DNA of 64,000 bases from Paracoccaceae bacterium (GTDB lineage: Bacteria; Pseudomonadota; Alphaproteobacteria; Rhodobacterales; Rhodobacteraceae): assembly GCA_007692585.1 (NCBI GenBank), contig REBU01000075.1, positions 30,448 to 94,447 on the forward strand, read 5' to 3'. Shown one piece after another: positions 35,526-44,861 of the stretch. The notes beneath the pieces were generated by a model, which saw only the letters and a list, made by a program, of their open reading frames with translations, was not told the DNA's origin and ran no database searches. How positions within the stretch are numbered: the first letter of the stretch is position 1; the number at the start of each line of letters is the position of its first letter. A program made the position numbers and the translations under genes.

Positions 35526-35562
35526 CGCGGTCGGGGTGTTTCAGTATTTCTGGCCAGATAAT

Positions 35563-36738
35563 TCAGAAGCCCGCAGCGTGGCGGCCCGCCCAGTGCCCGG
35601 TCGCAAGGCAGCCGGTCAGCAGATAGCCGCCGGTTGGCGCTTCCCAGTCGAGCATCTCGCCTGCAGCGAAGACACCGGGCCAATCCTTCAGCATCAACCC
35701 CTCGCTCAGCGCTGTGCGCGGGATGCCGCCTGCGGTCGAGATCGCCTCATCCATCGGGCGCGGGCCAAGCAACGCGACAGGCAGCGCTTTGAGCAGATGC
35801 GCCAATGCGCCCGGCTCCGTGGGCAAGGGCCGCGCGCATTCCATGACGAGGGCCAGCCGCGCGCCGTCAAGCCGCAGCGCACGGCGCAGGCGGTTTGCGG
35901 TGGATTGCTTGCGCGGCTGACGTGCAAGGCGGGCCGCGATCGCGGTCGGATCAAGATCGGGGAAAAGATCGAGGCAAAGCGGCGCGCCGGCGCGCAAGGC
36001 GCGCGACAGGGCATAAATGCCGCCCCCCTCCACGCCCCGCGCGGAGATCACGAATTCCGCGCGGATCTGCGTTTCTCCGGCGATCAGCCGCGCGCCCTTG
36101 ATCGGCTGGCCGAAATGCGGGCGCATATGGTCGGACCACGCGACCATGAAGCCCATATTCGCAGGCTGAAAGGGCGCAAGGGCAATGCCGCGCCGGGCCA
36201 GATGCGCAGCCCAGATGCCATCTGAACCCAGCCGCGCCCAACTTGCCCCGCCCAGCGCCAGCACAGTGACGCGGGGGGCGAGTGATCGGGGCCCATGGGG
36301 CGTCGCGAAATCGAACGCGCCGCCCTGCCACTGCCAGTCGCGGCGCAGCGCGACGCCCAGCCCCTCAAGCCGCCCGAGCCAGGCGCGCAAAAGCGGCGAG
36401 GCCTTCATCGCCTCGGGAAAGACCCGCCCGGATGAGCCTGTGAAAAGCGCCTGCCCAAGCCCAGTGGCCCAGTCATGGATCTGCGCGGGCCCGAAGCTGT
36501 GCAACATGGGCGCGAGCCAGTCGGCGGCTTCGGCATATTGCGCGATCTGGGCCTCAAGCGGGGCGGCATTCATCAGGTTCAGCCCGGATTTGCCCGCCAT
36601 CAGGAATTTGCGCGCAGGCGAGGGTTTCGCTTCGCAGATCACGACGCGCCGACCGGCGCGCGCCAGCACTTCCGCGGCCATCAACCCTGCCGGGCCTGCG
36701 CCGATTACCAGCGCATCGATCTGTTCGGGACTGTCCAT
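35563..36738 (-). CDS. HI0933/TIGR03862-like FAD-dependent flavoprotein
   Basis: 391 residues. N-terminal FAD motif VIGAGPAGLMAAEVLARAGRRVVICEA, the family's KFLMAGKSGLNLMN segment at about 44-57, and the C-terminal STAGGIPRTALSEGLMLKDWPGVFAAGEMLDWEAPTGGY block that closes the FAD site. Related proteins (YhiN-like) are common uncharacterised flavoproteins. Convergent with the MFS gene and divergent from the phosphatase-family gene. The catalytic role is not known. Confidence 0.85.
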   Translation of the reverse strand: MDSPEQIDALVIGAGPAGLMAAEVLARAGRRVVICEAKPSPARKFLMAGKSGLNLMNAAPLEAQIAQYAEAADWLAPMLHSFGPAQIHDWATGLGQALFTGSSGRVFPEAMKASPLLRAWLGRLEGLGVALRRDWQWQGGAFDFATPHGPRSLAPRVTVLALGGASWARLGSDGIWAAHLARRGIALAPFQPANMGFMVAWSDHMRPHFGQPIKGARLIAGETQIRAEFVISARGVEGGGIYALSRALRAGAPLCLDLFPDLDPTAIAARLARQPRKQSTANRLRRALRLDGARLALVMECARPLPTEPGALAHLLKALPVALLGPRPMDEAISTAGGIPRTALSEGLMLKDWPGVFAAGEMLDWEAPTGGYLLTGCLATGHWAGRHAAGF

Positions 36739-36834
36739 TCGCTGCCCTTAACACAGTTTTGAGATATCGCCGTTATTGTGAAACGAACCGTCAGGTTCCA
36801 TATTGAAGGTGAGCAGAACGCGAAAACCAACGCA

Positions 36835-37572
36835 ATGGCAGGCATGATCGTCAGTTCCTACAACATTCACAAGGCCGTCGGCACCGATATGCGGCGCGAT
36901 CCTGGACGCACGGTCAGGGTCATTCACGAACTGGGCGCAGATATCGTCGCGCTACAGGAAGTTGACCGCCGTTTCGGCGACCGCAAGGGGGTGCTCGACC
37001 CAGATATGCTGCGCAGCGAGACAGGACTTGCGCCGGTGGCCCTGACCGACAGGCTTGGTGCGCGCGCACATGGCTGGCATGGCAACCTTCTGCTTTTGCG
37101 CAATGCCGAAGTGGAAGAAGCGCGCGCCGTGACCCTGCCGGGGCTGGAGCCGCGCGGCGCGATCGTCGCAGATATCCGCATCGCTGGCCAGCCTTTGCGC
37201 ATCATCGCGGCGCATCTGGGGCTATTGCACCAGTCGCGGCTGCAACAGGCACGCTTTCTGACGCAGGAAATCGAAGCAGGGGATGGCCGCCCCACATTGG
37301 TGATGGGCGATTTCAACGAATGGCGGCTGGGTGCGGGTTGCTCGCTCATGCCATTGCGGCGGGGTCTGCGCGCGGTCAAGCGCTCCGCCCAGACCATCGC
37401 GAGCTTCCCCGCGCAGATGCCGGTCTTGCCGCTCGACCGGATCATCGGCTGCAAACGCGCCGAAGTCATCGATCTGCGCGCCCATGACACCCCGCTTGCG
37501 CGCAAGGCCTCGGATCATCTGCCCATTCGCGCGGCGCTGAACTTGCCCCTTGCCCAAAGCGCGGTTATGTGA
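36835..37572 (+). CDS. Endonuclease/exonuclease/phosphatase-family protein
   Basis: 245 residues with the DNase I-like fold: [11 protein letters not shown] (N and K of the active site), [11 protein letters not shown] (metal-binding E), [16 protein letters not shown] (D-x-N) and ASDHLPI (DH pair). Such proteins act on nucleic acids, phosphoinositide-like lipids or other phosphodiesters. No convincing Shine-Dalgarno separates the possible starts at 36778 (GTG), 36835 and 36844 (ATG); 36835 is my choice. It ends 31 nt before miaB. Confidence 0.8.
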   Translation: MAGMIVSSYNIHKAVGTDMRRDPGRTVRVIHELGADIVALQEVDRRFGDRKGVLDPDMLRSETGLAPVALTDRLGARAHGWHGNLLLLRNAEVEEARAVTLPGLEPRGAIVADIRIAGQPLRIIAAHLGLLHQSRLQQARFLTQEIEAGDGRPTLVMGDFNEWRLGAGCSLMPLRRGLRAVKRSAQTIASFPAQMPVLPLDRIIGCKRAEVIDLRAHDTPLARKASDHLPIRAALNLPLAQSAVM

Positions 37573-37603
37573 CCCGCTGATCCCTAGCGCGCGAGAGGTC
37601 CAC

Positions 37604-38923
37604 ATGGCCGAGCCAAAGAAGCTGTTCATCAAGACCTATGGCTGCCAGATGAATGTCTATGACAGCGAACGCATGGCTGAGGCGCTGGGCGCGTCGGGCT
37701 ATGTGACCACGTCGGCAATGGATGACGCCGACATGATCCTGCTCAACACCTGCCATATCCGCGAAAAGGCCGCTGAAAAGGTCTATTCCGAGCTTGGCCG
37801 CCTTAAGCCGCTGAAAACCGCCAATCCCGACCTGAAGATCGGCGTGGCAGGCTGTGTCGCGCAGGCCGAAGGCGCGGAGATCATGCGCCGCCAGCCGCTG
37901 GTCGATCTGGTCGTGGGGCCGCAGACCTATCACCGCCTGCCCGCGATGGAAGCGGCCGTGCGCGCGGGCGGACAGGCGATCGACACGGATTTTCCCGAAG
38001 AAGACAAATTCGACCACCTGCCCCGCGGCCCGCGCGCCAAACGTGCGCCGACGGCGTTTCTGACGGTGCAGGAAGGCTGCGACAAGTTCTGCGCCTTCTG
38101 CGTGGTGCCTTACACGCGCGGGGCGGAAGTCTCGCGCCCCGTGGCGCGGGTTCTGGCGGAAGCGGAGGATCTGGTCGCGCGCGGGGTGCGCGAGATCACG
38201 CTGCTGGGGCAGAATGTGAACGCCTATCACGGCGCCGGGCCGGGGGGCACATGGGGCCTCGCCCGGCTGATCCGGGAGCTTGCGAAGATCGACGGGCTGG
38301 CGCGCATCCGCTTCACGACCTCGCATCCCAATGACATGGAAGACGATCTGATCGCCGCGCATGGCGATGAGCCCAAGCTGATGCCCTATCTGCATCTGCC
38401 GGTGCAATCGGGCAGCGACCGGATTCTGAAGGCCATGGCGCGCAAGCACACGGCCGCGCAGTATCTGCGGCTGATTGAGCGGCTGCGCGCGGCGCGGCCC
38501 GATCTGCTTCTGTCCGGCGATTTCATCGTCGGCTTTCCCGGCGAGACGGATCAGGATTTCGAGGACACGCTCGCGCTGGTGCGCGCAGTCGGCTACGGGC
38601 AGGCCTATAGTTTCAAATATTCCGCCCGCCCCGGCACGCCTGCGGCTGAACGCGCCCCGGTGCCCGATGATGTGGCCAGCGACCGGTTGCAGCGGTTGCA
38701 GGCCCTGCTGGGCATGCAGCAACGCGCCGCGCAGGATGCGATGGTCGGGCGCGATGTGTCGGTGCTGTTTGAAAAGCGCGGGCGGCTGGCGGGGCAGCTG
38801 GTCGGCAAATCCGACTATCTGCACGCGGTCCATGTCACCACGGATCGCGCCGAAATCGGGCAGATCGCGCAAGTGCGGATTGTCAAATCCGGCCCCAATT
38901 CCCTGGCGGGCGAGATGCTCTGA
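37604..38923 (+). CDS. miaB: tRNA-2-methylthio-N6-dimethylallyladenosine synthase
   Basis: 439-residue radical-SAM methylthiotransferase that modifies A37 of tRNAs reading UNN codons. The auxiliary [4Fe-4S] cysteines are C14, C50 and C84; the radical-SAM cluster is C159-x3-C163-x2-C166. The C-terminal TRAM domain starts around residue 375. The ATG at 37604 follows GAGAGG. It heads the conserved run miaB-ybeZ-ybeY-CBS protein-lnt seen in many Rhodobacteraceae. Confidence 0.96.
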   Translation: MAEPKKLFIKTYGCQMNVYDSERMAEALGASGYVTTSAMDDADMILLNTCHIREKAAEKVYSELGRLKPLKTANPDLKIGVAGCVAQAEGAEIMRRQPLVDLVVGPQTYHRLPAMEAAVRAGGQAIDTDFPEEDKFDHLPRGPRAKRAPTAFLTVQEGCDKFCAFCVVPYTRGAEVSRPVARVLAEAEDLVARGVREITLLGQNVNAYHGAGPGGTWGLARLIRELAKIDGLARIRFTTSHPNDMEDDLIAAHGDEPKLMPYLHLPVQSGSDRILKAMARKHTAAQYLRLIERLRAARPDLLLSGDFIVGFPGETDQDFEDTLALVRAVGYGQAYSFKYSARPGTPAAERAPVPDDVASDRLQRLQALLGMQQRAAQDAMVGRDVSVLFEKRGRLAGQLVGKSDYLHAVHVTTDRAEIGQIAQVRIVKSGPNSLAGEML

Positions 38924-39000
38924 CGCCAGACACCGCCAGATATTGTGTCGTTTCCGTGAAATTTCGCCGAATATGCAGTTTGGCGCAAATTCAGGCTTGC

Positions 39001-39030
39001 TTGAAATCGGGAGCGTTGGCAGCATATCAT
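39001..39030 (+). promoter_or_regulatory. Putative sigma-70-type promoter for the ybeZ operon
   Basis: TTGAAA (39001-39006) and TATCAT (39025-39030) with an 18-nt spacer lie 45 nt before the ybeZ start, in the only AT-richer stretch of the miaB-ybeZ gap. Confidence 0.35.
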
Positions 39031-39074
39031 TACAGACATGCGGCGCGACCCCGCCGCCATATAGGAGGACTTGC

Positions 39075-40091
39075 TTGGGCATCAGCGCGTTGACCCCGCC
39101 ATCCGCCGCCGCAGCCACCACGCTGTCGCATCTTGAATTTGCCAGTAACAGACTGTTGGTCGAGTTATGCGGCGAGTTCGACAAGAACCTGACACATCTG
39201 GAAAGCCATCTTGGCGTGCAGATCGTGCGACGGGGCAACCAGCTGGATGTCATGGGCAGCGAAGAGGTGCGCAATCAGGCCGTCGAGATCCTGGAAACCC
39301 TGTATCAGCGGCTTGAGGAAGGGCGCGGCGTCGAAGCGGGCGACATTGCTGCATTGATTCGCATGGGGCGCGAGCCCAGCGCGGATGAAGGACCACAGGA
39401 ACAGTTAGAGATGTTCCGCTCAGGTCGGCTGGAGATCCGCACGCGCAAGAAGATCATCTCGCCCCGCACCAAGGCGCAGCAGGATTACACCCGCGCGCTT
39501 CTGGGCAATGAGCTGAATTTCGGCATCGGTCCGGCAGGGACGGGCAAGACCTATCTGGCGGTCGCTGTGGCGGTGCAGATGATCTCGGACGGGCTGGTGG
39601 ACAAGATCATCCTGTCGCGTCCCGCCGTGGAAGCGGGCGAGCGGCTGGGCTTTCTGCCCGGCGACATGAAGGAAAAAGTCGATCCCTACATGCAGCCGCT
39701 CTATGACGCGCTCAATGATTTCCTGCCCGGCAAGCAGTTGCAGAAACTGATGGAGGAGCGCCGGATCGAGATCGCGCCGCTGGCCTTCATGCGCGGGCGG
39801 ACATTGTCCAATGCGTTTATCGTGCTCGATGAAGCGCAGAACGCCACCGAGATGCAGATGAAGATGTTCCTGACGCGGCTGGGTGAAGGCTCGCGCATGG
39901 CGATCACGGGCGACCGCAGTCAGGTCGATCTGCCGCGCGGGGTGCAATCGGGCCTGCGCGCGGCCGAACGGATTCTGGACGGCGTGGAGGGGATCAGTTT
40001 CAGCTATTTCACCTCGGCGGATGTGGTGCGTCACCCGCTGGTCGCAAAGATCATCCAGGCCTATGAACGCGACGAGGAACAGGGTGGCTGA
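39075..40091 (+). CDS. ybeZ: PhoH-like ATPase (YbeZ)
   Basis: 338 residues. An N-terminal KH-like region (about 20-95) precedes the P-loop ATPase: Walker A GPAGTGKT at 152-159 and Walker B FIVLDEAQN, then the GDRSQVDLP and LTRLGEGSRMAITGD motifs. The start is the TTG at 39075: AGGAGG (39063-39068) is ideally placed and no ATG fits. YbeZ partners YbeY in rRNA maturation; here the ybeY start overlaps its last 8 nt, indicating translational coupling. Confidence 0.92.
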   Translation: MGISALTPPSAAAATTLSHLEFASNRLLVELCGEFDKNLTHLESHLGVQIVRRGNQLDVMGSEEVRNQAVEILETLYQRLEEGRGVEAGDIAALIRMGREPSADEGPQEQLEMFRSGRLEIRTRKKIISPRTKAQQDYTRALLGNELNFGIGPAGTGKTYLAVAVAVQMISDGLVDKIILSRPAVEAGERLGFLPGDMKEKVDPYMQPLYDALNDFLPGKQLQKLMEERRIEIAPLAFMRGRTLSNAFIVLDEAQNATEMQMKMFLTRLGEGSRMAITGDRSQVDLPRGVQSGLRAAERILDGVEGISFSYFTSADVVRHPLVAKIIQAYERDEEQGG

Positions 40092-40617
40092 CACGCTGCT
40101 GGTCGATTTGGTAATCGAGGATGACCGTTGGGACGAAGACGCACTGGCCGCGCTCTCTGACAGGGCGGCGCGGGCCGCGCTGGCCCATCTTGGGCATGAC
40201 GCAAAAGCGTTCGAAATTGCGCTTCTGGCCTGCGACGACGCGCGAATCGCCACGCTGAACGCAGAGTTCCGGGGCAAGGCTGGCGCGACGAATGTGCTCA
40301 GCTGGCCCACATGGGACTTGAGCGCCGATGAGGATGGCGCGCCGCCTGACCCCCCTGAACCCGGCACGCCCGACGCGCCTGAGCCACTGGGCGATATTGC
40401 GCTGGCCCATGACACCTGCCTGCGCGAAGCCGTTGAGCAAGGCAAAAGCCTTGAGGCGCATTTGACCCATCTGATCGTTCATGCGACGCTGCATTTACTT
40501 GGTTTTGACCATATCCGTGACAAAGATGCCGCTTTGATGGAAAAAACCGAAACCGAGATACTTGCGCAACTTGGGGTCGCAGACCCATATGAAACCGGGG
40601 CGGAGATGTCTCTGTAA
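40084..40617 (+). CDS. ybeY: Endoribonuclease YbeY (16S rRNA maturation)
   Basis: 177 residues. The zinc-binding signature H133-x3-H137-x5-H143 (HATLHLLGFDH) is intact. The conserved TNVLSWPTWDL segment is followed by an acidic, proline-rich insert (about 82-100) often seen in alphaproteobacterial YbeY. The GTG start at 40084 overlaps the ybeZ stop. It acts in 3' processing and quality control of 16S rRNA together with YbeZ. Confidence 0.93.
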   Translation: MADTLLVDLVIEDDRWDEDALAALSDRAARAALAHLGHDAKAFEIALLACDDARIATLNAEFRGKAGATNVLSWPTWDLSADEDGAPPDPPEPGTPDAPEPLGDIALAHDTCLREAVEQGKSLEAHLTHLIVHATLHLLGFDHIRDKDAALMEKTETEILAQLGVADPYETGAEMSL

Positions 40618-40632
40618 TACCGGAAAGGACCG

Positions 40633-41505
40633 ATGGGCGACACGACGGACGGATCTAGGGCAGCGCAACGCGCGCTGGACGATCCAAAAGAGACCGAATC
40701 ACGCGGCCTGTTTGGCCGGCTTTTCGATGCCCTGAGCCCAGATGACGAAGACGCATCCGCCAAGGCCGATGCGCTGGGACAGACGCTTCCGGGTCTGGCC
40801 AATCTTCAGCGCCTGCGGGTCGCGGATGTGGCCATCCCCAAGGCCGAAATCATCGCTGTGGACCGTGCGCTTGATCTGCCCGATATCGTCGCGGTGTTTC
40901 GCAGCTCGGGCTATTCCCGCATCCCGGTTTATGATGAAACCCTCGACAAGCCGCTGGGACTGCTGCTGCTGAAGGATCTGGCGCTGCGCTACGGGTTCAA
41001 CGGCCATCATGCGATTGATCTGACTGCGCTCTTGCGCCCGATCCTCTATGTGCCGCCCTCGATGCCGCTCTCGGTGCTCTTGCGCAAGATGCAGGCCGAG
41101 CGGACGCATTTCGCGCTGGTGATCGACGAATATGGCGGGGTGGACGGGCTGGTGACGATCGAGGATCTGCTAGAGCAGGTCGTGGGCGAGATCGAGGACG
41201 AGCACGACACCGAAGAAGAGGCCGAGATCGTGCAGGAAGGCCCGTCGAGCCTGCTCGTGGATGCGCGCACGGCGCTGGAAACTCTCGAGGCCGAGCTGGG
41301 CTTCGCGCTGACAAGCGACGAAGACGAAGAGGAAATCGAGACGCTCGGCGGGTTGATCTTCGTGCTGGCCGGCCGCGTGCCTGTGCGTGGCGAAGTCATC
41401 GCGCATCCCTCCGGCCTTGAATTCGAGGTCATCGAAGCCGAGCTGCGCCGCATCAAACGCCTGCGCGTGCATATCCCCCAAGCACTGCGCGACGCGGCGC
41501 AGTAA
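40633..41505 (+). CDS. CBS-pair transporter-associated protein (CorC/HlyC-like)
   Basis: 290 residues: an acidic N-terminal stretch, a CBS pair (about 65-185, VADVAIPKAEIIAVD, then FALVIDEYGGVDGLVTIEDLLE), and a C-terminal CorC_HlyC domain (about 205-285). No transmembrane segment, so it is the cytosolic form like E. coli YbeX/CorC, which sits in the same ybeZ-ybeY-ybeX-lnt order. Thought to act in Mg2+/Co2+ handling or ribosome metabolism. Confidence 0.9.
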   Translation: MGDTTDGSRAAQRALDDPKETESRGLFGRLFDALSPDDEDASAKADALGQTLPGLANLQRLRVADVAIPKAEIIAVDRALDLPDIVAVFRSSGYSRIPVYDETLDKPLGLLLLKDLALRYGFNGHHAIDLTALLRPILYVPPSMPLSVLLRKMQAERTHFALVIDEYGGVDGLVTIEDLLEQVVGEIEDEHDTEEEAEIVQEGPSSLLVDARTALETLEAELGFALTSDEDEEEIETLGGLIFVLAGRVPVRGEVIAHPSGLEFEVIEAELRRIKRLRVHIPQALRDAAQ

Positions 41506-41512
41506 CCCCGGC

Positions 41513-43063
41513 ATGAGCGCGCCCGCACGGCCCCAATGGCGCACGCGCCTGTATCTGGTCGCAGGCTACGGCGCTTTGGGCGCGCTGGCCGCTACCGGAC
41601 AGGCACCGTTGGGCTGGTGGCCCGTCACAATCGCAGCGCTTGCGCTGCTGTTTCACATCCTGCCACCTGCGGCAGGCCCGCGCGCGCTGGCCTTGCGGCT
41701 GTGGCTGGCGGGAACGGGCTATTTCGCAGGCGCGCTGTTCTGGATCGTCGAGCCGTTCTTTATCGAGCCGGAAATCCACGGCTGGATGGCCCCATTCGCC
41801 CTGGTGCTGATGGCGGGCGGCATGGCGCTGTTCTGGGGCGGCGCCGGGCTGCTGGGGGGGTGGCTGGCGCAGGGCCGCGCGCGGCTTGTGGCCTTGGCCG
41901 CCGCGCTGGTGGCGCTGGAATTGCTGCGCGGCTGGGTCTTCACGGGCTTTCCCTGGGCGATGCTGGGCCATGCGCTGATCGGCACTCCGCTGATGCACCT
42001 CGCTGCAATCACCGGCGCGGGCGGGCTGTCGCTTCTGATCACTGGCGCGGCCCTTGGGCCGGTGCTTGCGCGCGCATGGACGGGCCGCGCATTGGGGACC
42101 GCCATCGCGGGCGCAGTGCTGGCGGGGGGCTGGCTCTGGGCGGGCGCACAGACGGAACTGCCGCCCGACCGAGACGCGATCATCCGGCTCGCGCAACCCA
42201 ACGCGCCCCAAGACGAAAAATGGCTGGCCGAGAACACATTCCTGTTCTTCAATCGCCTGTTGGACCAGACGGCTTTTCCGACTGAGCCTGCGCCTGACCT
42301 GATCCTCTGGCCCGAAACGGCGGTGCCGTTCATGCTGGAATATGCGGGCGACGGGCTGCAGATCATGGCCGAGACCGCCGCCCTGCATGGCCCTGATACG
42401 CGTATCGGCTTTGGCGTGCAGCGGTTGGAGGATGAGCGATTCTTCAACAGCCTCGCGATCCTGACCACGGCGGGCGAGATCACGCATATCTATGACAAGC
42501 ACCATCTGGTGCCCTTCGGCGAGTATATCCCGCTCTCGGAATGGCTGATGGGCACGCCCATCGGCGGGCTGGCCGGGCGCGCGCTGCAAGGCTACACGCC
42601 CGGCCCCGGCCCTGCGCTTCTGGACCTCGGGCCGCTGGGCGTGGCGCTGCCGCTGATCTGCTACGAATCGATCTTCCCGCGACATCTGCGCACGGCTGAG
42701 CGCCCCGACTGGATCCTGCAGATCACCAATGATGCGTGGTTTGGCGAGTTGACCGGCCCTTTCCAGCACCTCGCGCAAGCCCGGCTGCGCGCAGTCGAGC
42801 AGGGCCTGCCGGTGCTGCGGGTCGCAAATACCGGGGTTTCGGCGTTTATCGATGCGCGCGGGGGCATCGCGGCGGAATTGGCGCTGGGCGTCACCGGTTT
42901 TCTCGACGGCCCCCTGCCCGGCGCGCTGCCGCCGACCCTCTACAGCCGCTTTGACGACGCGCCGATCTGGGTCTTGCTCGCGCTGATCCTCGCCGGGGCA
43001 GGCTATCCGGCGCTGATCCGCTCCAGGATCAAAGGCCGCTCGGAGGGCGCGTCGCCCAAGTGA
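41513..43063 (+). CDS. lnt: Apolipoprotein N-acyltransferase
   Basis: 516 residues. N-terminal transmembrane bundle (about 15-205) followed by a nitrilase-fold domain with the catalytic triad E268 (LILWPETAVPF), K329 (DKHHLVPFGEY) and C383 (LICYESIFP), and a final transmembrane helix (about 480-500). It adds the third acyl chain to lipoproteins at the inner membrane. The ATG is 7 nt after the CBS protein stop. The 3' end overlaps the convergent deoA by 61 bp. Confidence 0.94.
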   Translation: MSAPARPQWRTRLYLVAGYGALGALAATGQAPLGWWPVTIAALALLFHILPPAAGPRALALRLWLAGTGYFAGALFWIVEPFFIEPEIHGWMAPFALVLMAGGMALFWGGAGLLGGWLAQGRARLVALAAALVALELLRGWVFTGFPWAMLGHALIGTPLMHLAAITGAGGLSLLITGAALGPVLARAWTGRALGTAIAGAVLAGGWLWAGAQTELPPDRDAIIRLAQPNAPQDEKWLAENTFLFFNRLLDQTAFPTEPAPDLILWPETAVPFMLEYAGDGLQIMAETAALHGPDTRIGFGVQRLEDERFFNSLAILTTAGEITHIYDKHHLVPFGEYIPLSEWLMGTPIGGLAGRALQGYTPGPGPALLDLGPLGVALPLICYESIFPRHLRTAERPDWILQITNDAWFGELTGPFQHLAQARLRAVEQGLPVLRVANTGVSAFIDARGGIAAELALGVTGFLDGPLPGALPPTLYSRFDDAPIWVLLALILAGAGYPALIRSRIKGRSEGASPK

Positions 43064-44310
43064 CAGGCCGCGAGAAAGGCCGCTTCGGCCCGCGCGGCCG
43101 CAGGCTCATCGGCAGCATGGATCACCGCCAGCGGATCGCCGGGCGCAACTTGCGTGCCCTCGGCCACGATCTGCGCGATCCCCACGCTGGGGTCAATCCG
43201 GTCCGTCGGTTGCCTGCGCCCGCCGCCGAGTTCTATCACCGCCAGCCCGATCTCGCGCGCTTTGAACCCTGCGACATGGCCCGCGCGCGGGGCCGCAACT
43301 GCGCGGATGACAGGCGCTTGCGGCAGATAGGCGTCCGGGCGCTCCATGAAATCGGCAGGCCCGCCCAAGGCGCTCACCATCTGCCCGAAACGTTCCGCCG
43401 CGCGGCCTGACGTGAAGGCGTCTTCCATCGCCGCGCGCGCCGCGTCCAGATCCGACGCCAGCCCCGACAGCAGCAGCGCTTCCGCGCCCAGCGCGCAGGT
43501 CACGTCCCAAAGCTGCGGGAAGCGGGCCCGCCCGGTCAGGAAATCAACCGCCACGCTGACTTCCAGCGCATTGCCCGCCGCCGGGGCTAGTGGCGCGTTC
43601 ATATCCGTCAGCAGCGCCACGGTTTTGCAGCCCGCACCTGTCGCCACTTCGACCAAAGCGCGGGCCAGATCCACCGCTTCGGCCTGCGTCGCCATGAACG
43701 CCCCGTTGCCGCATTTCACATCCAGCACCAGCCCTTCCAGCCCGGCTGCGAGCTTCTTCGACAGGATCGACGCTGTGATCAGATCGCGGGACTCGACCGT
43801 TCCGGTGACATCGCGCACCGCGTAAAAGCGCTTGTCCGCAGGCGCGAGGCTGGCGGTCTGGCCGATGATCGCGCAGCCCAGATCGCGGACGACGGCTTGC
43901 ACGCGCGCCTCATCCGGGGCGGTGGTGTAGCCGGGAATCGCGTCGAGCTTATCCAGCGTGCCGCCGGTATGGCCCAGACCCCGGCCCGAAATCATCGGCA
44001 CGACCGCGCCGCAGACAGCCAGCGCCGGGGCCAGCATCAGCGAGACATTATCCCCGATACCGCCTGTCGAATGCTTGTCGATCACTGGCCCGCGTGCCCA
44101 CTCTAGCACAGTGCCGGAATCGCGCATCGCTTCGGTCAGCGCCACGCGTTCGGGCAGCTCCAGCCCGTTCAGCACCACGGCCATCGCGAAAGCCCCAAGC
44201 TGCGCATCGCCCAGATCGCCCGAAGTGATCCCCTGCACCAGCGCGGTGATCTCGGCGGCGCTCAGCGCCTGCTTGTCGCGTTTGCGCCGGATGAGTTCCT
44301 GATAGAGCAT
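43003..44310 (-). CDS. deoA: Thymidine phosphorylase
   Basis: 435 residues, slightly shorter than E. coli DeoA. The pyrimidine nucleoside phosphorylase signature STGGIGDNVSLMLAPALAVCG is followed by MISGRGLGHTGGTLDKLDAIPGY. DVKCGNGAFM and the C-terminal domain with RADRIDPSVG-like residues complete the family pattern. It releases thymine plus deoxyribose-1-phosphate. The ATG at 44310 follows GGAGG. The last 61 nt overlap the antisense 3' end of lnt. Confidence 0.94.
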   Translation of the reverse strand: MLYQELIRRKRDKQALSAAEITALVQGITSGDLGDAQLGAFAMAVVLNGLELPERVALTEAMRDSGTVLEWARGPVIDKHSTGGIGDNVSLMLAPALAVCGAVVPMISGRGLGHTGGTLDKLDAIPGYTTAPDEARVQAVVRDLGCAIIGQTASLAPADKRFYAVRDVTGTVESRDLITASILSKKLAAGLEGLVLDVKCGNGAFMATQAEAVDLARALVEVATGAGCKTVALLTDMNAPLAPAAGNALEVSVAVDFLTGRARFPQLWDVTCALGAEALLLSGLASDLDAARAAMEDAFTSGRAAERFGQMVSALGGPADFMERPDAYLPQAPVIRAVAAPRAGHVAGFKAREIGLAVIELGGGRRQPTDRIDPSVGIAQIVAEGTQVAPGDPLAVIHAADEPAAARAEAAFLAACHLGDAPSERPLILERISAG

Positions 44311-44395
44311 CCTGTCCTCCTGTCGCGTCCATCTGCAGCCTTGCCTTCCCGCGCCGCCCTTGGCAAGTCTGCATGACATCCTGACAGGAGCTGAC

Positions 44396-44800
44396 ATGAT
44401 CGCGCCGCGCATCGCCGAAAGTTTCGCCCGCCAGAGCATGATGCACAGCCTGCAGGCGCGGCTGATCGCGGCGGGCGAGGGGCGCTGCGTGATCCGCGCG
44501 CCCCGGCTGGACGCGTTCGGCCAGCAACATGGCGCGGCCCATGCGGGCGTCGCCTTTGCGCTTGGCGATTCGGCGGCAGGCTACGCAGCACTGAGCCTGT
44601 TGCCCGAGGGGCAGGAGGTCATGACCGCCGAGATCAAGATCAACCTTCTGTCGCCCGCTTTCGGCAAGGAATTCGAAGCCGTGGGCGAAGTCATCCGCGC
44701 AGGCCGTCGCTTGAGCGTCGTGCGCGCCGAGGTCTTCGCGCTGGACGGGACGACCCGCAAATCCCTCGCGATCCTGCAAGGCACGATGATCGGGGTCTGA
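44396..44800 (+). CDS. PaaI/YigI-like hotdog-fold thioesterase
   Basis: 134 residues of the hotdog fold. The motif QQHGAAHAGVAFALGDSAAGYAA carries the usual Asp of the PaaI branch, and TAEIKINLLSPAFGKEFEAVGEVIRAGRRLSVVRAEV is characteristic of acyl-CoA thioesterases. The ATG at 44396 has AGGAG upstream and is preferred to a start 12 codons earlier. Divergent from deoA. The substrate acyl-CoA is unknown. Confidence 0.82.
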   Translation: MIAPRIAESFARQSMMHSLQARLIAAGEGRCVIRAPRLDAFGQQHGAAHAGVAFALGDSAAGYAALSLLPEGQEVMTAEIKINLLSPAFGKEFEAVGEVIRAGRRLSVVRAEVFALDGTTRKSLAILQGTMIGV

Positions 44801-44861
44801 GGGCTGGACAAGCCCGCGGGCAGAGCCTAGCAGATTACTTCACAGATGAAATGAAAGCCCC

